A DNA stretch of 64,000 bases, taken from Bacillota bacterium (GTDB lineage: Bacteria; Bacillota_E; JAJZYS01; JAJYTV01). This document shows positions 40,613 to 49,634 of this stretch, one piece after another; the stretch's first letter is position 1; the number at the start of each line of letters is the position of its first letter. The position numbers and the translations under genes were made by a program. A model generated the notes under the pieces. The model saw only the letters and a program-made list of their open reading frames with translations. It did not search any database and had not been told where the DNA came from. Location: contig JAJZVM010000014.1 of NCBI GenBank assembly GCA_021845645.1, positions 1-64,000 of the forward strand, given 5' to 3'.

Positions 40613-41734
40613 TCAGAGGCCGATCTGTCGCGCGATGATGTTCTTCTGGATCTCCGACGTACCGCCGCCGATCGTCAGCACGAGCACGTTGCGCAGGTGG
40701 CGCTGCATGTCGGCTCCCGATTCCGCCCCCTCGCCGCCGAGGAGGTCCATGCCCTGCACCGCGAGGCGCTTGCCCGTGTCGGTGGCGAAGTACTTGGCCA
40801 TCGAGGCCTCGCGGCCGCACGGCAGCCCATCGGCTTCCAGCCGCGCCGCGGCGTAGGCGAGACTCCTTGCGGCCTCAAGTTCGGTCGCCATCTCGGCCAC
40901 GCGGTGCTGCACGCCTTGCGGCGCGCCGCCGGGGAATCTGCGCCGCACATGCTCGATGGCATCCTCCAGCACTGCCCGGCCGATGCCAACGGCACAGGCG
41001 GCGAGCGTCAACCGCTCCTGGTTGAGCAGCCTGACCATGTGTTCCCAGCCGTGGCCGATGCCCTCCGGCCCGCCGAGGATGTGTTCAGGCCCTACCCGGA
41101 CGCCCTCGTACGAGACGGCGCACGTGTTCGAGCCGCGGTAGCCGAGTTTCTGGAGCTCACGCGCGCTGTAGCCAACGGCCCGAGTGTCGACGATGAAGGC
41201 GGTGATCCCCCTGTAGCGGTCCTCGGAGGTGCGCGCCATTGTCAGCACGTAGTCGCTTACACCGGCGCCGGTGATGAACATCTTGCGTCCGTATATGCGG
41301 TAGCCGTCCCCGTCCCGCTCCGCTCGCGTCTTGAGGCTGGCGGCGTCGGAGCCGGAATCCGGTTCCGTGAGGGCGAAGCCGAACTTGATCTCGCCCCTTG
41401 CCAACCGCGGCAGGTAGGTGCGGCGTTGCGCTTCGCTGCCGCTCTTGCCGATGATCTCGCCACCGTAGAGGCAGATGTTGCCGACCACCCACGCGAGGAC
41501 CGGCAGGCGACGCGAGATCTCCTCGTAAAGCGCCATGGCGTCCAGGATGTTGCCACCCCAGCCACCGTACGCCGGGTCGATGTTGATGCCCATGTACCCC
41601 TCCGCCACGAGCGCCGCAAGCGGTTCGGAGGGGTAGCGGTCCTCGGCGTCGATCGCGCGTACCAGTTCGAGCGGGAGGTGCTCCTCGACGAAGGACGCGG
41701 TCGTTTCGCGGATGGCTTTGAGGGCCTCGGGCAT
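40613..41734 (-). CDS. Acyl-CoA dehydrogenase
   Basis: This 373-residue canonical acyl-CoA dehydrogenase has the flavin loop FALTEPDSGSDAAS, GRKMFITGAGVSDYVL, and a C-terminal IGGGTSEIQKNIIARQIGL. It introduces the 2,3-double bond in an acyl-CoA and passes electrons to ETF (no etf genes in the window). I start it at ATG 41734; GGAAGGAGG lies ten bases upstream and the first promoter-proximal bases follow. It is the first gene of the operon, about 50 bp from the predicted transcription start. Confidence 0.92.
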   Translation of the reverse strand: MPEALKAIRETTASFVEEHLPLELVRAIDAEDRYPSEPLAALVAEGYMGINIDPAYGGWGGNILDAMALYEEISRRLPVLAWVVGNICLYGGEIIGKSGSEAQRRTYLPRLARGEIKFGFALTEPDSGSDAASLKTRAERDGDGYRIYGRKMFITGAGVSDYVLTMARTSEDRYRGITAFIVDTRAVGYSARELQKLGYRGSNTCAVSYEGVRVGPEHILGGPEGIGHGWEHMVRLLNQERLTLAACAVGIGRAVLEDAIEHVRRRFPGGAPQGVQHRVAEMATELEAARSLAYAAARLEADGLPCGREASMAKYFATDTGKRLAVQGMDLLGGEGAESGADMQRHLRNVLVLTIGGGTSEIQKNIIARQIGL

Positions 41735-41765
41735 CAGAGCGACGCCTCCTTCCTGCGGTACCATC

Positions 41766-41817
41766 AAACTGGATTGGTTTTTTAGTTTCACTATAGCGCG
41801 GCCCTGCACTCTGTCAA
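41766..41817 (-). promoter_or_regulatory. Sigma-A promoter and possible operator of the catabolic operon
   Basis: Read on the minus strand, TTGACA (41817-41812) and TATAGT (41795-41790) are separated by 16 bp, an almost perfect sigma-A promoter. An inverted repeat AAAC-N7-GTTT lies just downstream at 41766-41780, overlapping the expected transcript start. It may be a repressor site, for example for the TetR protein encoded last in the operon. Confidence 0.85.
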
Positions 41818-41822
41818 TAGCT

Positions 41823-42339
41823 TGGGCGTGTCCCGTGCAGGAGCGCATCGTTGGTCCCTTATAGCGCAACGGTGGCGACGCAGACGGCTCGCCGCTGGCG
41901 GGTATCAGCCGTGGAAGAGCCAACCGCAGATGGCCTTTGGCAACTGCGAACCACGCGAGATCGGGTGGGCACCATCGCAAACGGGACACCTGTCCACCCC
42001 CGGCTCCGCCCGGAGGAACGCGTCGCCACGCAGCGGGTTTGCCGCGGGTGGGTCAGTTCCCAAACGACGCCAATGGGACGGCTGCAGCCCGCTGTTGACA
42101 ATCAAGCCCTTCCTGCGCGCTGGGCGAACGCGCCGACGTGCGTAAAGACGGCCTGTGCCGACCCCGCGTCTTTTTGTCCTGCTTTTCGCCGGATGTAGAT
42201 TTCGGCGCAAAACGGCACCCCAGGGTCAAGACGAGAGGGACCCCATCTATCCGACCGGCTTGTGCGGCGATCCCCCTTCAGTCGACGTCCAAGTCGACCA
42301 GGGACGAAAGCCAGAGCCGTGTCCAACAGGAGGGTCCCT
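41823..42339. other. Region with no convincing gene, possible relic
   Basis: A minus-strand frame near 41905-42000 includes a CPVCDGAHP zinc-finger-like motif resembling the start of primase or transposase domains, but it is broken by stops after about 20 more residues. Nothing else is supportable. Confidence 0.25.
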
Positions 42340-42567
42340 ATGCGTACTATCCGGAAGGCAACGAAGGGCCCATGCTGCACAGCATGGGCATATCTGCCGT
42401 TCCCGGGCGACTCGGGATGGGAGATGCGAAACTCCGGCACGGTCGCCGCCGGGCCGATCACCGTTCTACAGTTTCTGCTGGGCGGACGCACGCGCGGCTA
42501 TGGCAGCCCTCGTTACCCAGGTAGCCGATCTGGCCCTATTCGCGCCGCCGACCCCGTAAATTGGTGA
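42340..42567 (+). CDS. Small hypothetical protein
   Basis: This 75-residue frame starts MRTIRKATKGPCCTAWAYLP and has an AGGAGGG ribosome binding site five bases before its ATG. I recognise no family. It is Gly/Arg/Pro-rich towards the end, and its last 30 bases overlap the convergent membrane protein gene. The good start signal is the only real support. Confidence 0.3.
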   Translation: MRTIRKATKGPCCTAWAYLPFPGDSGWEMRNSGTVAAGPITVLQFLLGGRTRGYGSPRYPGSRSGPIRAADPVNW

Positions 42568-42838
42568 GATACAAATACAGCATCGCCAAATATGCTACAG
42601 CTTGCACCAAAATCAATGTCGACACCGGAATGGATCGCATTGAATTGCTGATTACGCCGAGAATCAGGGCGATGATTGGTCCAATCCAGATGGCCACTCG
42701 TCTGCTCACGTAACTTGTCTGTGCGGGAGTCGCATTACGGCGGATCACCAACTGGTCCGGCATAAAGAACGCAAAAACTTGTGCAGTGACAAATTGCAGC
42801 AGAAAGAAAAGCGGCATGGCCAGCCTTGTGAACTCCAA
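42536..42838 (-). CDS. Small membrane protein
   Basis: About 100 residues with three hydrophobic segments (around PLFFLLQFVTAQVFAFFM, VAIWIGPIIALILGVI and TLILVQAVAYLAMLYLYL) and a basic tail. TTG 42838 is preferred because GGAGGGAG lies seven bases upstream. The DNA is clearly poorer in GC than its neighbours, with many AAT, ATT and TTG codons, which suggests recent acquisition. No family is recognised. Confidence 0.6.
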   Translation of the reverse strand: MEFTRLAMPLFFLLQFVTAQVFAFFMPDQLVIRRNATPAQTSYVSRRVAIWIGPIIALILGVISNSMRSIPVSTLILVQAVAYLAMLYLYLTNLRGRRRE

Positions 42839-42892
42839 GATGTGGCTCCCTCCATCCACCTGCACATGTTTAGCATGCACTGATCTATCCAA

Positions 42893-43414
42893 GGTCGCAA
42901 CTGCTCAGATGCGCCAGCCCCCAAAGAGGCAGCGCAACGGTATCGATTCTGTTGCCTGACGGCATTTGCCGATCGGCCGGTGCCACGAACCTATCCTTTT
43001 ATCTCGGCGGCGGTGCTTGCGAACGTGGGCTCCCGCTACTGGCCGAAGTCGCCCTGCGCGTCACCGCGTGCAGCTCCTCGGGGTGCAACGAGTCCAATAT
43101 GCCCTTGGGGCGGAAGCCTTGTCCAGGCGGCTTGGAAACGGTGGCAAACACAGCTGCTCGCAGGTCTGCGCGCCGTCCGACGGGGCACCTTGCAATCTCG
43201 ACGAGGTCGAAGCGATCCGGGCACAGAGGCGATGGGGGCTATTGGATGTCGGGGCTTTTGCGGTAGCTGGTTCAAGTCTGGAACTTGGCGTGCTGAGTCC
43301 AGACCGCCCTCCCGTTCCCCGGCACCCAGCAGCGCCATACCAGGCCTGAGGCAGGTCCAGGCACGGCATGAAGTCGAACCTGCAGAGCATCCAACCTGAC
43401 AGGGGGCCGGAAAG
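42893..43414. other. Intergenic region upstream of the D-aminoacylase
   Basis: About 520 bp with overlapping low-quality frames and no recognisable domain. I see no RNA gene and no clear promoter. Confidence 0.35.
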
Positions 43415-45007
43415 ATGAGCAGGATCACAGTCCTCGCGGGCGGCACCCTGGTCGACGGAACAGGAAGCGCGGCCCGTCACGCGGACGTCTGGCTGCAAGG
43501 CGGAGAGATCGTCCGGATTGTCGAGGGCGGCGGGGGGCACCCAGAAGGCCTGGACATCGTGGACTGCACGGACCTTGCCATCGCGCCCGGCTTTATCGAC
43601 GTGCATTCGCACGCGGACAACGCCGGTTATCTAGCGACGGCGGACACGAGCAAGATCCTGCAGGGCGTGACGACCGAGGTCGTGGGCAACTGTGGCATCT
43701 CGCTTGCTCCGCGGACCTTGCCCCATCGCGTAGACCTGGACAATTACGCACAGCGCCTGTTCCCCGTGGTGGACTGGCAGGGCGAAAGCTTCACAGAGTA
43801 CTGGGCGGGCGCCGAGCGCGGCCTTGTGACCAATGCCGCTCCCCTCGTCGGGCAGGGCACGCTGCGGATCGCGGCGATGGGCATGGAGAACCGGCCCCCG
43901 TCCGCGGCGGAGAAAGCCAAGATGCGCGACCTGCTGCTTGCGGCCATGGAGGCGGGGGCGTTCGGCCTCTCCACGGGGCTCATCTATCCCCCGGGCAGCT
44001 TCTCAGAAACCGAGGAGATCGCAGAACTGGCGGGCCACATGCCGGACGGGATCTACGCTTCGCACCTGCGGGACGAGGGTGAGAACGTCGAACGGAGCGT
44101 CGCAGAGGCGATCGCGATCGGCGAGGCGGCAGGCTGCCAGGTGCAGCTGTCGCACCACAAGGCGGCAGGCAAGGCGAACTGGGGCCGCACTGAGGCCACG
44201 CTGGCCATGGTCGACGCGGCTCGCGAGAGGGGTGTGCGGATCCACCTCGACGTGTATCCCTACACGGTAGCCTCGACGGTTCTGACGTCGTGTGTGCCGC
44301 CGTGGGCCGAGGCGGGCGGTGAAGCGGCCCTGCTCCAGAGGCTCGAAGATTCCGGAGCGCTCGGGCGGCTGCGCCGGGATATCGAACAGGGCCTGCCCGG
44401 TTGGGAGAATGAGATCGCCGCAACGGGCGCGGACGGCATCCGGATCGCCTCGACGCAGGACCACCGGTTCGAGGGGTCGACGCTTGCGGAGATCGCGGCC
44501 ACCATCGGCGGCGACGGCATAGACGCACTGTTCCACGTCCTGCGGGAGGAGCGGCTGCGGGCCAGCATCCTGCTCTTCTCGATGACCGAGGGCGACGTGC
44601 AGCGCGTCCTGCGCCACCCGCTGGCCATGATCGGTTCGGACGGCCTGCCGCCCGGTCTGGGCGGCAGGCCGCACCCGAGGCTCTACGGGACGTTCCCGAG
44701 GGTCTTGAGCCGCTATGTGCGCGAGATTCCCGTGCTCACGCTGGAGGCGGCGGTGCACAAGATGACGGGCCTGCCGGCCGCGGCGTTCCGACTCGCCCGG
44801 CGCGGGGTGGTGGCCGAGGGCAACATGGCGGATCTTGTGGTCTTCCGGCCCGGGAGCGTCAGGGATGGGGCGACGTTCGAGGACCCGGTGCAGGCCCCGC
44901 TTGGGATTGAGCGCGTTTATCTTGGCGGCAGGGCTGTCGTGGTGGAGGGTCGGTATGTGGGCAATCGCCAAGGCGAGCGCCTGCGGCCGACAGGCGGCCT
45001 ACGCTGA
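43415..45007 (+). CDS. N-acyl-D-amino-acid deacylase (D-aminoacylase family)
   Basis: This 530-residue amidohydrolase releases D-amino acids from N-acyl (or dipeptide-like) precursors. Metal ligands are visible in FIDVHSHADN (His64 and His66), and VVGNCGISLAP carries the family's bridging Cys. LSHHKAAGKANWG and MIGSDGLPPG give the Lys/His and catalytic Asp segments. Length is normal. It is first in a plus-strand run that continues with a TetR gene and lysine-fermentation genes, so it may feed D-amino acids into that pathway. GGGGG lies upstream of the ATG. Confidence 0.9.
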   Translation: MSRITVLAGGTLVDGTGSAARHADVWLQGGEIVRIVEGGGGHPEGLDIVDCTDLAIAPGFIDVHSHADNAGYLATADTSKILQGVTTEVVGNCGISLAPRTLPHRVDLDNYAQRLFPVVDWQGESFTEYWAGAERGLVTNAAPLVGQGTLRIAAMGMENRPPSAAEKAKMRDLLLAAMEAGAFGLSTGLIYPPGSFSETEEIAELAGHMPDGIYASHLRDEGENVERSVAEAIAIGEAAGCQVQLSHHKAAGKANWGRTEATLAMVDAARERGVRIHLDVYPYTVASTVLTSCVPPWAEAGGEAALLQRLEDSGALGRLRRDIEQGLPGWENEIAATGADGIRIASTQDHRFEGSTLAEIAATIGGDGIDALFHVLREERLRASILLFSMTEGDVQRVLRHPLAMIGSDGLPPGLGGRPHPRLYGTFPRVLSRYVREIPVLTLEAAVHKMTGLPAAAFRLARRGVVAEGNMADLVVFRPGSVRDGATFEDPVQAPLGIERVYLGGRAVVVEGRYVGNRQGERLRPTGGLR

Positions 45008-45097
45008 GAGGGGCCGGGGCAGGGTGTTCCAGATGAATGGCAGGAAGGGCGAAGCGTCTGTCCAATTAACCTAACGAGCGTTCGGCAGGGGGGCGGA

Positions 45098-45700
45098 ATG
45101 CTGATGGAGGAGCCGCAGGTTGGCACCCGCGAGCGACTCCTGGAGCTGTCGGCGCAGCTGTTTCGAGAGCGGGGCTTCCACGCCACCTCGATGCGCGACA
45201 TCGCTCGAGCGGCACACATGCAGCCGGCCTCGATCTACCACCACTTCCCTGGCAAGGAAAGCATCCTGCACGAGCTGATGCGCGGGTTTCTCATGGAACT
45301 GCTGCACAGCGCCGCAAACGCGTCCGACCAGGCCGCGGACGCCACCGGGCGGCTTGCGGCCTTCATGCGAACCCACATCCGCCTGCACGCCACGCGGGCC
45401 ATGGTCGCACTTGTCACCGATTCGGAGCTGAGGGCACTCAAGGACCCAGCGCGGCGGGAGGTCGTCATGCTGCGGGACCGCTATGAGCAGCTCCTGCAGG
45501 ACATCCTGCGCCAGGGCGTCCAGGAGGGCCTGATGCACGTACCCGACGTCAAGATTGCGAGCTACCAGCTTCTGGCCCTGGGTACAGGCGTCGTGTTCTG
45601 GTGGCGACCGGATGGTCGCCTCAGTCTTGAGGAGATCGTCGAGCAGCATGTCGGGGCCGCTTTTGGCATCTGCGGCGTGGGTCGGGGCAAACGTGGATAA
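45098..45700 (+). CDS. TetR family transcriptional regulator
   Basis: This 200-residue regulator has TRERLLELSAQLFRERGFHATSMRDIA and MQPASIYHHFPGKESIL as its helix-turn-helix (about 10-55), followed by a ligand domain typical of FadR/KstR2-like TetR proteins (MVALVTDSELRALKDPARR). It lies between the D-aminoacylase and kdd, with kdd starting 13 bp after its stop, so it probably controls this amino-acid cluster, perhaps in response to an acyl-CoA. Confidence 0.88.
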   Translation: MLMEEPQVGTRERLLELSAQLFRERGFHATSMRDIARAAHMQPASIYHHFPGKESILHELMRGFLMELLHSAANASDQAADATGRLAAFMRTHIRLHATRAMVALVTDSELRALKDPARREVVMLRDRYEQLLQDILRQGVQEGLMHVPDVKIASYQLLALGTGVVFWWRPDGRLSLEEIVEQHVGAAFGICGVGRGKRG

Positions 45701-45713
45701 GGGGAGATGCCCG

Positions 45714-46733
45714 GTGGGGTTGCCGTTCGGGATAGCCAGGTCGCTCAGTCCGAGAGGAGCTCTGCCGATCGATGCGGAGCGGCTCGACAGTAGTGGAGAT
45801 GCCCGCGCGGACGAACTCGAGATCGCCGTCGCGGAGCTCCTGATCAGCTCGACCGCGTTTCGCCAGCTCATGGGCGCCAGCGATCCGGCGCAGCGCATTC
45901 GCGACATCGTGGCTGGCGAAGGCCGCTTTCGCGATCCCGTGACTGGGGCGGGCGGCGTCCTGCTGGGACGCATCGCGACCGTGGGAGAGAGCTTCCGCTC
46001 GGATCCCCAACCGCGCGGCGGGGAGCGGATTGTGACGCTGCTTTCCCTGGCGTGCACACCGTTGCGCCTCGATGCGGTGCTTGGCATCGACAACCTGCGC
46101 ATGGCCGTGCAGGTTCGGGGGACCGCATTCCTGCCGCAGGGCGCGCCCTGGATCGAGCCGCCCGCCGCCCTGGCGGACAACGTTGCCCTCGCCACCCTCG
46201 ACGTCTGCGGTGCCCCCGCGCACGCCCATCGCCTGGCGCGCCCGGGCGAAGACATCCTTGTGCTCGGGGCGGGCAAGGCTGGGGTGCTCACGGCACTGGC
46301 CGCTATCGAGAGCGGGGCCAACGTGATGCTCCTTGAAGGTCGCGCCGCGCGGCTCGAGGCGGTGCAGGCCGTGTTGCCGCTTGCGGGGGCCGCCGTCGTT
46401 GACGCGACAGAGCCTTTGGCGGTGCATGAAGTGGTGGGTCGCTTGACTGGCGGCCGTGGCGCCGCGCTCACCTTCTCCTGCGTCAACGTCGCGCGCGCGG
46501 AGGCCTCGGCCTTCCTTGCGACGCGTGACGGGGGCACCGTCGTCTACTTCTCGATGTCGACCGACTTCGCGCGCGCCGCCTTGGGGGCCGAGAGCGCGCA
46601 ACGCGACGTCACCATGGTGATCGGCAACGGGTTCGTGCCTGGCCACGCCGCCTACGCGCTCGATCTCGTGCGCCGTCATCCCGAAGTCCACCAACTGCTC
46701 GGTAACAGTGGGAAGGGAGGCGATGCGAACTAG
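45714..46733 (+). CDS. kdd: L-erythro-3,5-diaminohexanoate dehydrogenase
   Basis: This 339-residue NAD(P)-dependent enzyme oxidatively deaminates 3,5-diaminohexanoate to 3-keto-5-aminohexanoate in lysine fermentation. The sequence follows the KDD pattern: LPFGIARSLSPRGALP at the start, FRDPVTGAGGVLLG, LLSLACTPLRLD, ATLDVCGAPAHA and the dinucleotide loop LVLGAGKAGVL. GTG 45714 is preferred because AAGGGGAGA lies seven bases upstream; earlier in-frame starts run into the TetR gene. The kal and kce genes downstream confirm the pathway. Confidence is high because all three neighbours agree. Confidence 0.85.
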   Translation: MGLPFGIARSLSPRGALPIDAERLDSSGDARADELEIAVAELLISSTAFRQLMGASDPAQRIRDIVAGEGRFRDPVTGAGGVLLGRIATVGESFRSDPQPRGGERIVTLLSLACTPLRLDAVLGIDNLRMAVQVRGTAFLPQGAPWIEPPAALADNVALATLDVCGAPAHAHRLARPGEDILVLGAGKAGVLTALAAIESGANVMLLEGRAARLEAVQAVLPLAGAAVVDATEPLAVHEVVGRLTGGRGAALTFSCVNVARAEASAFLATRDGGTVVYFSMSTDFARAALGAESAQRDVTMVIGNGFVPGHAAYALDLVRRHPEVHQLLGNSGKGGDAN

Positions 46734-46771
46734 GCGGTGCGAACCGGCTCAAGGATTAGGGGAGGTGTTCT

Positions 46772-48355
46772 TTGTTGTCGGTACAGGGGGGGAAGCTCCG
46801 CAGGGAGCTGCGCATCCGCGATCTCTTCTTCGCGAACATGGCGGGCATCATCGGCTCAGGATGGCTGTTCGGGGCCATCTACGCCGCCAACATCGCCGGC
46901 CCGGCGTCGATCCTGGCGTGGCTGATCGGCGGGCTGCTCATGCTGGTGCTGGCACTCGTCTATGCAGAGCTGGGCGGCATGCTGCCGAAGCCGGGCGCGC
47001 TCGTCCGCTACCCGCAGTTCTCCCACGGTAGCCTGGTCTCGTTCATCCTGTCCTGGTCCGTCTGGATCGCGTATGCCACGGTGGCTCCGCTCGAGGCGGA
47101 AGCGTCCGTGCAGTACGCGTCCTACTATTTCCCGGCCCTGGTGCATGGTAGCTCGCTGACTCCGGTCGGGCTGGTCACAGCGGCCCTGCTCGTCGTTCTC
47201 TTCTTTGTCCTCAACTACTTCGGCGTCAAGCTTATGGCGCAGATCAACGGAATTGTCACGGCGCTCAAGATCATCGTGCCGGTACTGACGATCGTGGTTC
47301 TGCTCTTTGTCGGCATGCATCCGGCGAACTTCGGCCACTACGGCGGCTTCATGCCGGGCGGGACAGCCTCCATCCTCTCGGCCATCACGGTCAGCGGCAT
47401 CGCGCTGTCCTACACGGGTTTCCGGCAGGCCATCGACTTGGCCGGCGAGGCGAAGAACCCTGCCCGCGACGTGCCGCGGGCAGTCATCGCCTCGATCCTC
47501 GTGACGATTGTGATCTACACCTTGCTCGAAGTGGTGTTCGTCGGCGGACTCACGCCCGCCGCGCTCGCGCACGGCTGGGCGAATCTGAGCCTCTCGTCGC
47601 CGTTCGCCGACCTTGCCCTGGCGCTGAACCTCGGCTGGCTCGCGACGATCCTGTTCGGCGACGCAGTCGTCTCGCCGTCCGGTACCGGCCTGATCGCCAC
47701 CGCCAGCACGGGGCGCGTCGTCATGGCGATGGTGGCCAACGGCTACGCTCCATCGAAGCTGGGTGAGACCCACCCGCGCTACAAGGTCCCGACTCCCGCG
47801 CTTTGGGTGAACCTCGTGATCGGCATCCTGTTTCTTCTGCCGTACCAGGGCTGGGCGTCGCTCGTGACGATCGTCTCATCGAGCACGATTCTCAGCTATA
47901 TCCTCGGACCGGTCAGCGCCGCCGTCCTGCGTCGCACCGCCGCCGACATCAAGCGGTCCTACACTGTGCCTGGCATGTCCTGGATCGCCCCGCTCGGCTT
48001 CGTCATCGCCACCCTGATGATCTTCTGGGCGGGCTGGCCGCTTGTCGGGCAGCTGCTGATCGCGATGGCGGTGGGCCTGCTGGTCTACGCGTACTACTTC
48101 GCGCGCGGCAGCTTCCCGAGCGCGCACCTGCGTTCGGGCGCCTGGCTCGTCGGCTACCTGGTGTTCATCGGTCTCATATCCTGGGTTGGTTCTTTCGGTA
48201 GCGGCTTGAAGGTCATTCCCTACCCTTGGGATATGGTGGTTGTCATCATAGGATCGCTCGCCTTCTTCTACGCGGGTGTCCACAGCGCGCTGCCGCTGCC
48301 GGCCGACTCGCCGTACCGTAAGGAGCTGGCGACAGGCGAAACCCCTTCCGACTGA
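46772..48355 (+). CDS. APC-family amino acid permease
   Basis: This 527-residue polytopic membrane protein has about 12-14 hydrophobic segments. The first helix reads NMAGIIGSGWLFGAIYAA, the substrate-binding GIIGSG unwound motif of APC transporters, and ALSYTGFRQAIDLAGEAKNPARDVPRA matches the helix-6 region. TTG start(s) at 46772/46775 follow GGGGAGGTG. Located between kdd and kal, it probably imports lysine, beta-lysine or another intermediate of the pathway. Confidence 0.88.
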   Translation: MLSVQGGKLRRELRIRDLFFANMAGIIGSGWLFGAIYAANIAGPASILAWLIGGLLMLVLALVYAELGGMLPKPGALVRYPQFSHGSLVSFILSWSVWIAYATVAPLEAEASVQYASYYFPALVHGSSLTPVGLVTAALLVVLFFVLNYFGVKLMAQINGIVTALKIIVPVLTIVVLLFVGMHPANFGHYGGFMPGGTASILSAITVSGIALSYTGFRQAIDLAGEAKNPARDVPRAVIASILVTIVIYTLLEVVFVGGLTPAALAHGWANLSLSSPFADLALALNLGWLATILFGDAVVSPSGTGLIATASTGRVVMAMVANGYAPSKLGETHPRYKVPTPALWVNLVIGILFLLPYQGWASLVTIVSSSTILSYILGPVSAAVLRRTAADIKRSYTVPGMSWIAPLGFVIATLMIFWAGWPLVGQLLIAMAVGLLVYAYYFARGSFPSAHLRSGAWLVGYLVFIGLISWVGSFGSGLKVIPYPWDMVVVIIGSLAFFYAGVHSALPLPADSPYRKELATGETPSD

Positions 48356-48363
48356 AACGCCCC

Positions 48364-48395
48364 GCCGCCGGGCTGGCCCGTGCCAACCCGGCGGC
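48364..48395 (+). terminator. 14-bp intra-operon hairpin
   Basis: GCCGCCGGGCTGGC pairs with GCCAACCCGGCGGC with one mismatch around a four-base loop, between the permease stop and kal. No T-run follows, so it may only weaken read-through or protect the upstream mRNA. Confidence 0.45.
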
Positions 48396-48418
48396 CTGGG
48401 CCGGATGGAGGCTGTGCT

Positions 48419-48811
48419 TTGCAGGTCAAGACCACCCTGCGCATCGGGGCCGCGGACGCGCACTATGGCGGCGGCCTCGTGGACGGTGCGTATCTGCTCA
48501 AAGTGTTCGGCGATCTCGCGACCGAAATCTGCATCCGCCACGATGGCGACGAGGGGCTCTTCCGCGCCTACACCTCGGTGGAGTTTCTCGCGCCACTGCG
48601 CGCAGGCGACTTCGTCGAGGTCACTGCGGAACTCGTCTCTGCCGGGCGCACCTCGAGACGCCTCCGCTTCGCAGCGGTCAAGCTGATCGCGGCCAGACCG
48701 GATCTCGGCCCATCCGCGGCGGATGTTCTAATGCAGCCTGTCCAAGTTGCGACGGCCGACGGCGTCGTTGTGGTTCCGCTGGCCTGTCAGCGCCTGGGAG
48801 GCATATCATGA
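48419..48811 (+). CDS. kal: 3-aminobutyryl-CoA ammonia lyase
   Basis: This 130-residue hot-dog-fold protein removes ammonia from 3-aminobutyryl-CoA to give crotonyl-CoA. The pattern DAHYGGGLVDGAYLLKVFGDLATE and VEFLAPLRAGDFVEVTAEL matches the Kal family, as does its short length. TTG 48419 is preferred because GGAGG lies seven bases upstream. Its stop (48809-48811) is four bases before the kce ATG, so the two are co-translated. Confidence 0.85.
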   Translation: MQVKTTLRIGAADAHYGGGLVDGAYLLKVFGDLATEICIRHDGDEGLFRAYTSVEFLAPLRAGDFVEVTAELVSAGRTSRRLRFAAVKLIAARPDLGPSAADVLMQPVQVATADGVVVVPLACQRLGGIS

Positions 48812-48815
48812 CATT

Positions 48816-49634
48816 ATGGATCCCCTGATCATCACAGTCGCCCTGACGGGTGCCGAAGTAACTCCCGCGCAGCAGCCGCATCTGCCGGTGACGCCCGCCG
48901 AACTGATCGATGCCGCCGTCGCGTGCCGCGCGGCCGGAGCCGCGATGGTGCACCTGCATGTGCGTGCGGCGGACGGCACGCCCTCCTCGAACCCCGACCT
49001 GTTCCGCGAGGCGGTGGCTGGCATCCGGGCCAGGACGGACCTCATCGTGCAGGTGTCGACGGGTGGCGCCGTGGGCATGTCCGAGGTGGAGCGCCTGAAT
49101 GGTCTCACCGCGCGCCCCGATATGGCGAGTCTGACACCGGGCACGGTCAACTTCGGCACGGAAGTGTTCTGGAACCCGCCTGATCTGGTGCGGCGCTTCG
49201 CCGAGCGCATGCGGAGCCTAGGCGTCGTGCCCGAGATCGAGATCTTCGACCACGGCATGCTGGCGACCGCCGTGAAGCTGCAGGCGGAAGGTCTCCTGTC
49301 CTCCTCGGCGCATTTCGACCTTGTTCTTGGCGTGCCGGGCGGGGCTCCGGCCGATTTCGAGACAGCGATGCTGCTTATGCGCAAGCTGCCACAGGCCTCC
49401 ACCTGCAGCATCGCGGCGGTCGGCAGGAACCAGCTGCCGCTCAACGTCTTCGCGATCCTGTCTGGCGCACATGTGCGCACAGGCTTCGAGGACAACATCT
49501 ATTACGCCCCCGGACGCAGGGCGGCGTCGAACGCCGAGCTCGTCGCACGCATCGCACGCATCGCCTTCGAGCTCGGACGCCCGCTGGCGACCCCGGCCGA
49601 GGCGCGCTGGATCCTGGGATTGACCGGCAGGTAG
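48816..49634 (+). CDS. kce: 3-keto-5-aminohexanoate cleavage enzyme (BKACE family)
   Basis: This 272-residue zinc enzyme condenses 3-keto-5-aminohexanoate with acetyl-CoA to give 3-aminobutyryl-CoA and acetoacetate. Zinc ligands appear as MVHLHVR (His46 and His48) and Glu225 in TGFEDNIYY, with EIFDHGM and GGAPADF also typical of the family. The ATG follows GGGAGG. Other BKACE members act on other beta-keto acids, but direct linkage to kdd and kal supports the Kce function. Confidence 0.88.
   Translation: MDPLIITVALTGAEVTPAQQPHLPVTPAELIDAAVACRAAGAAMVHLHVRAADGTPSSNPDLFREAVAGIRARTDLIVQVSTGGAVGMSEVERLNGLTARPDMASLTPGTVNFGTEVFWNPPDLVRRFAERMRSLGVVPEIEIFDHGMLATAVKLQAEGLLSSSAHFDLVLGVPGGAPADFETAMLLMRKLPQASTCSIAAVGRNQLPLNVFAILSGAHVRTGFEDNIYYAPGRRAASNAELVARIARIAFELGRPLATPAEARWILGLTGR

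Noticed and set aside
41905..42210. Primase- or transposase-like zinc finger protein
   Set aside because: The CPVCDGAHP motif is isolated, the frame is interrupted soon after it, and no second half of a zinc finger can be found.
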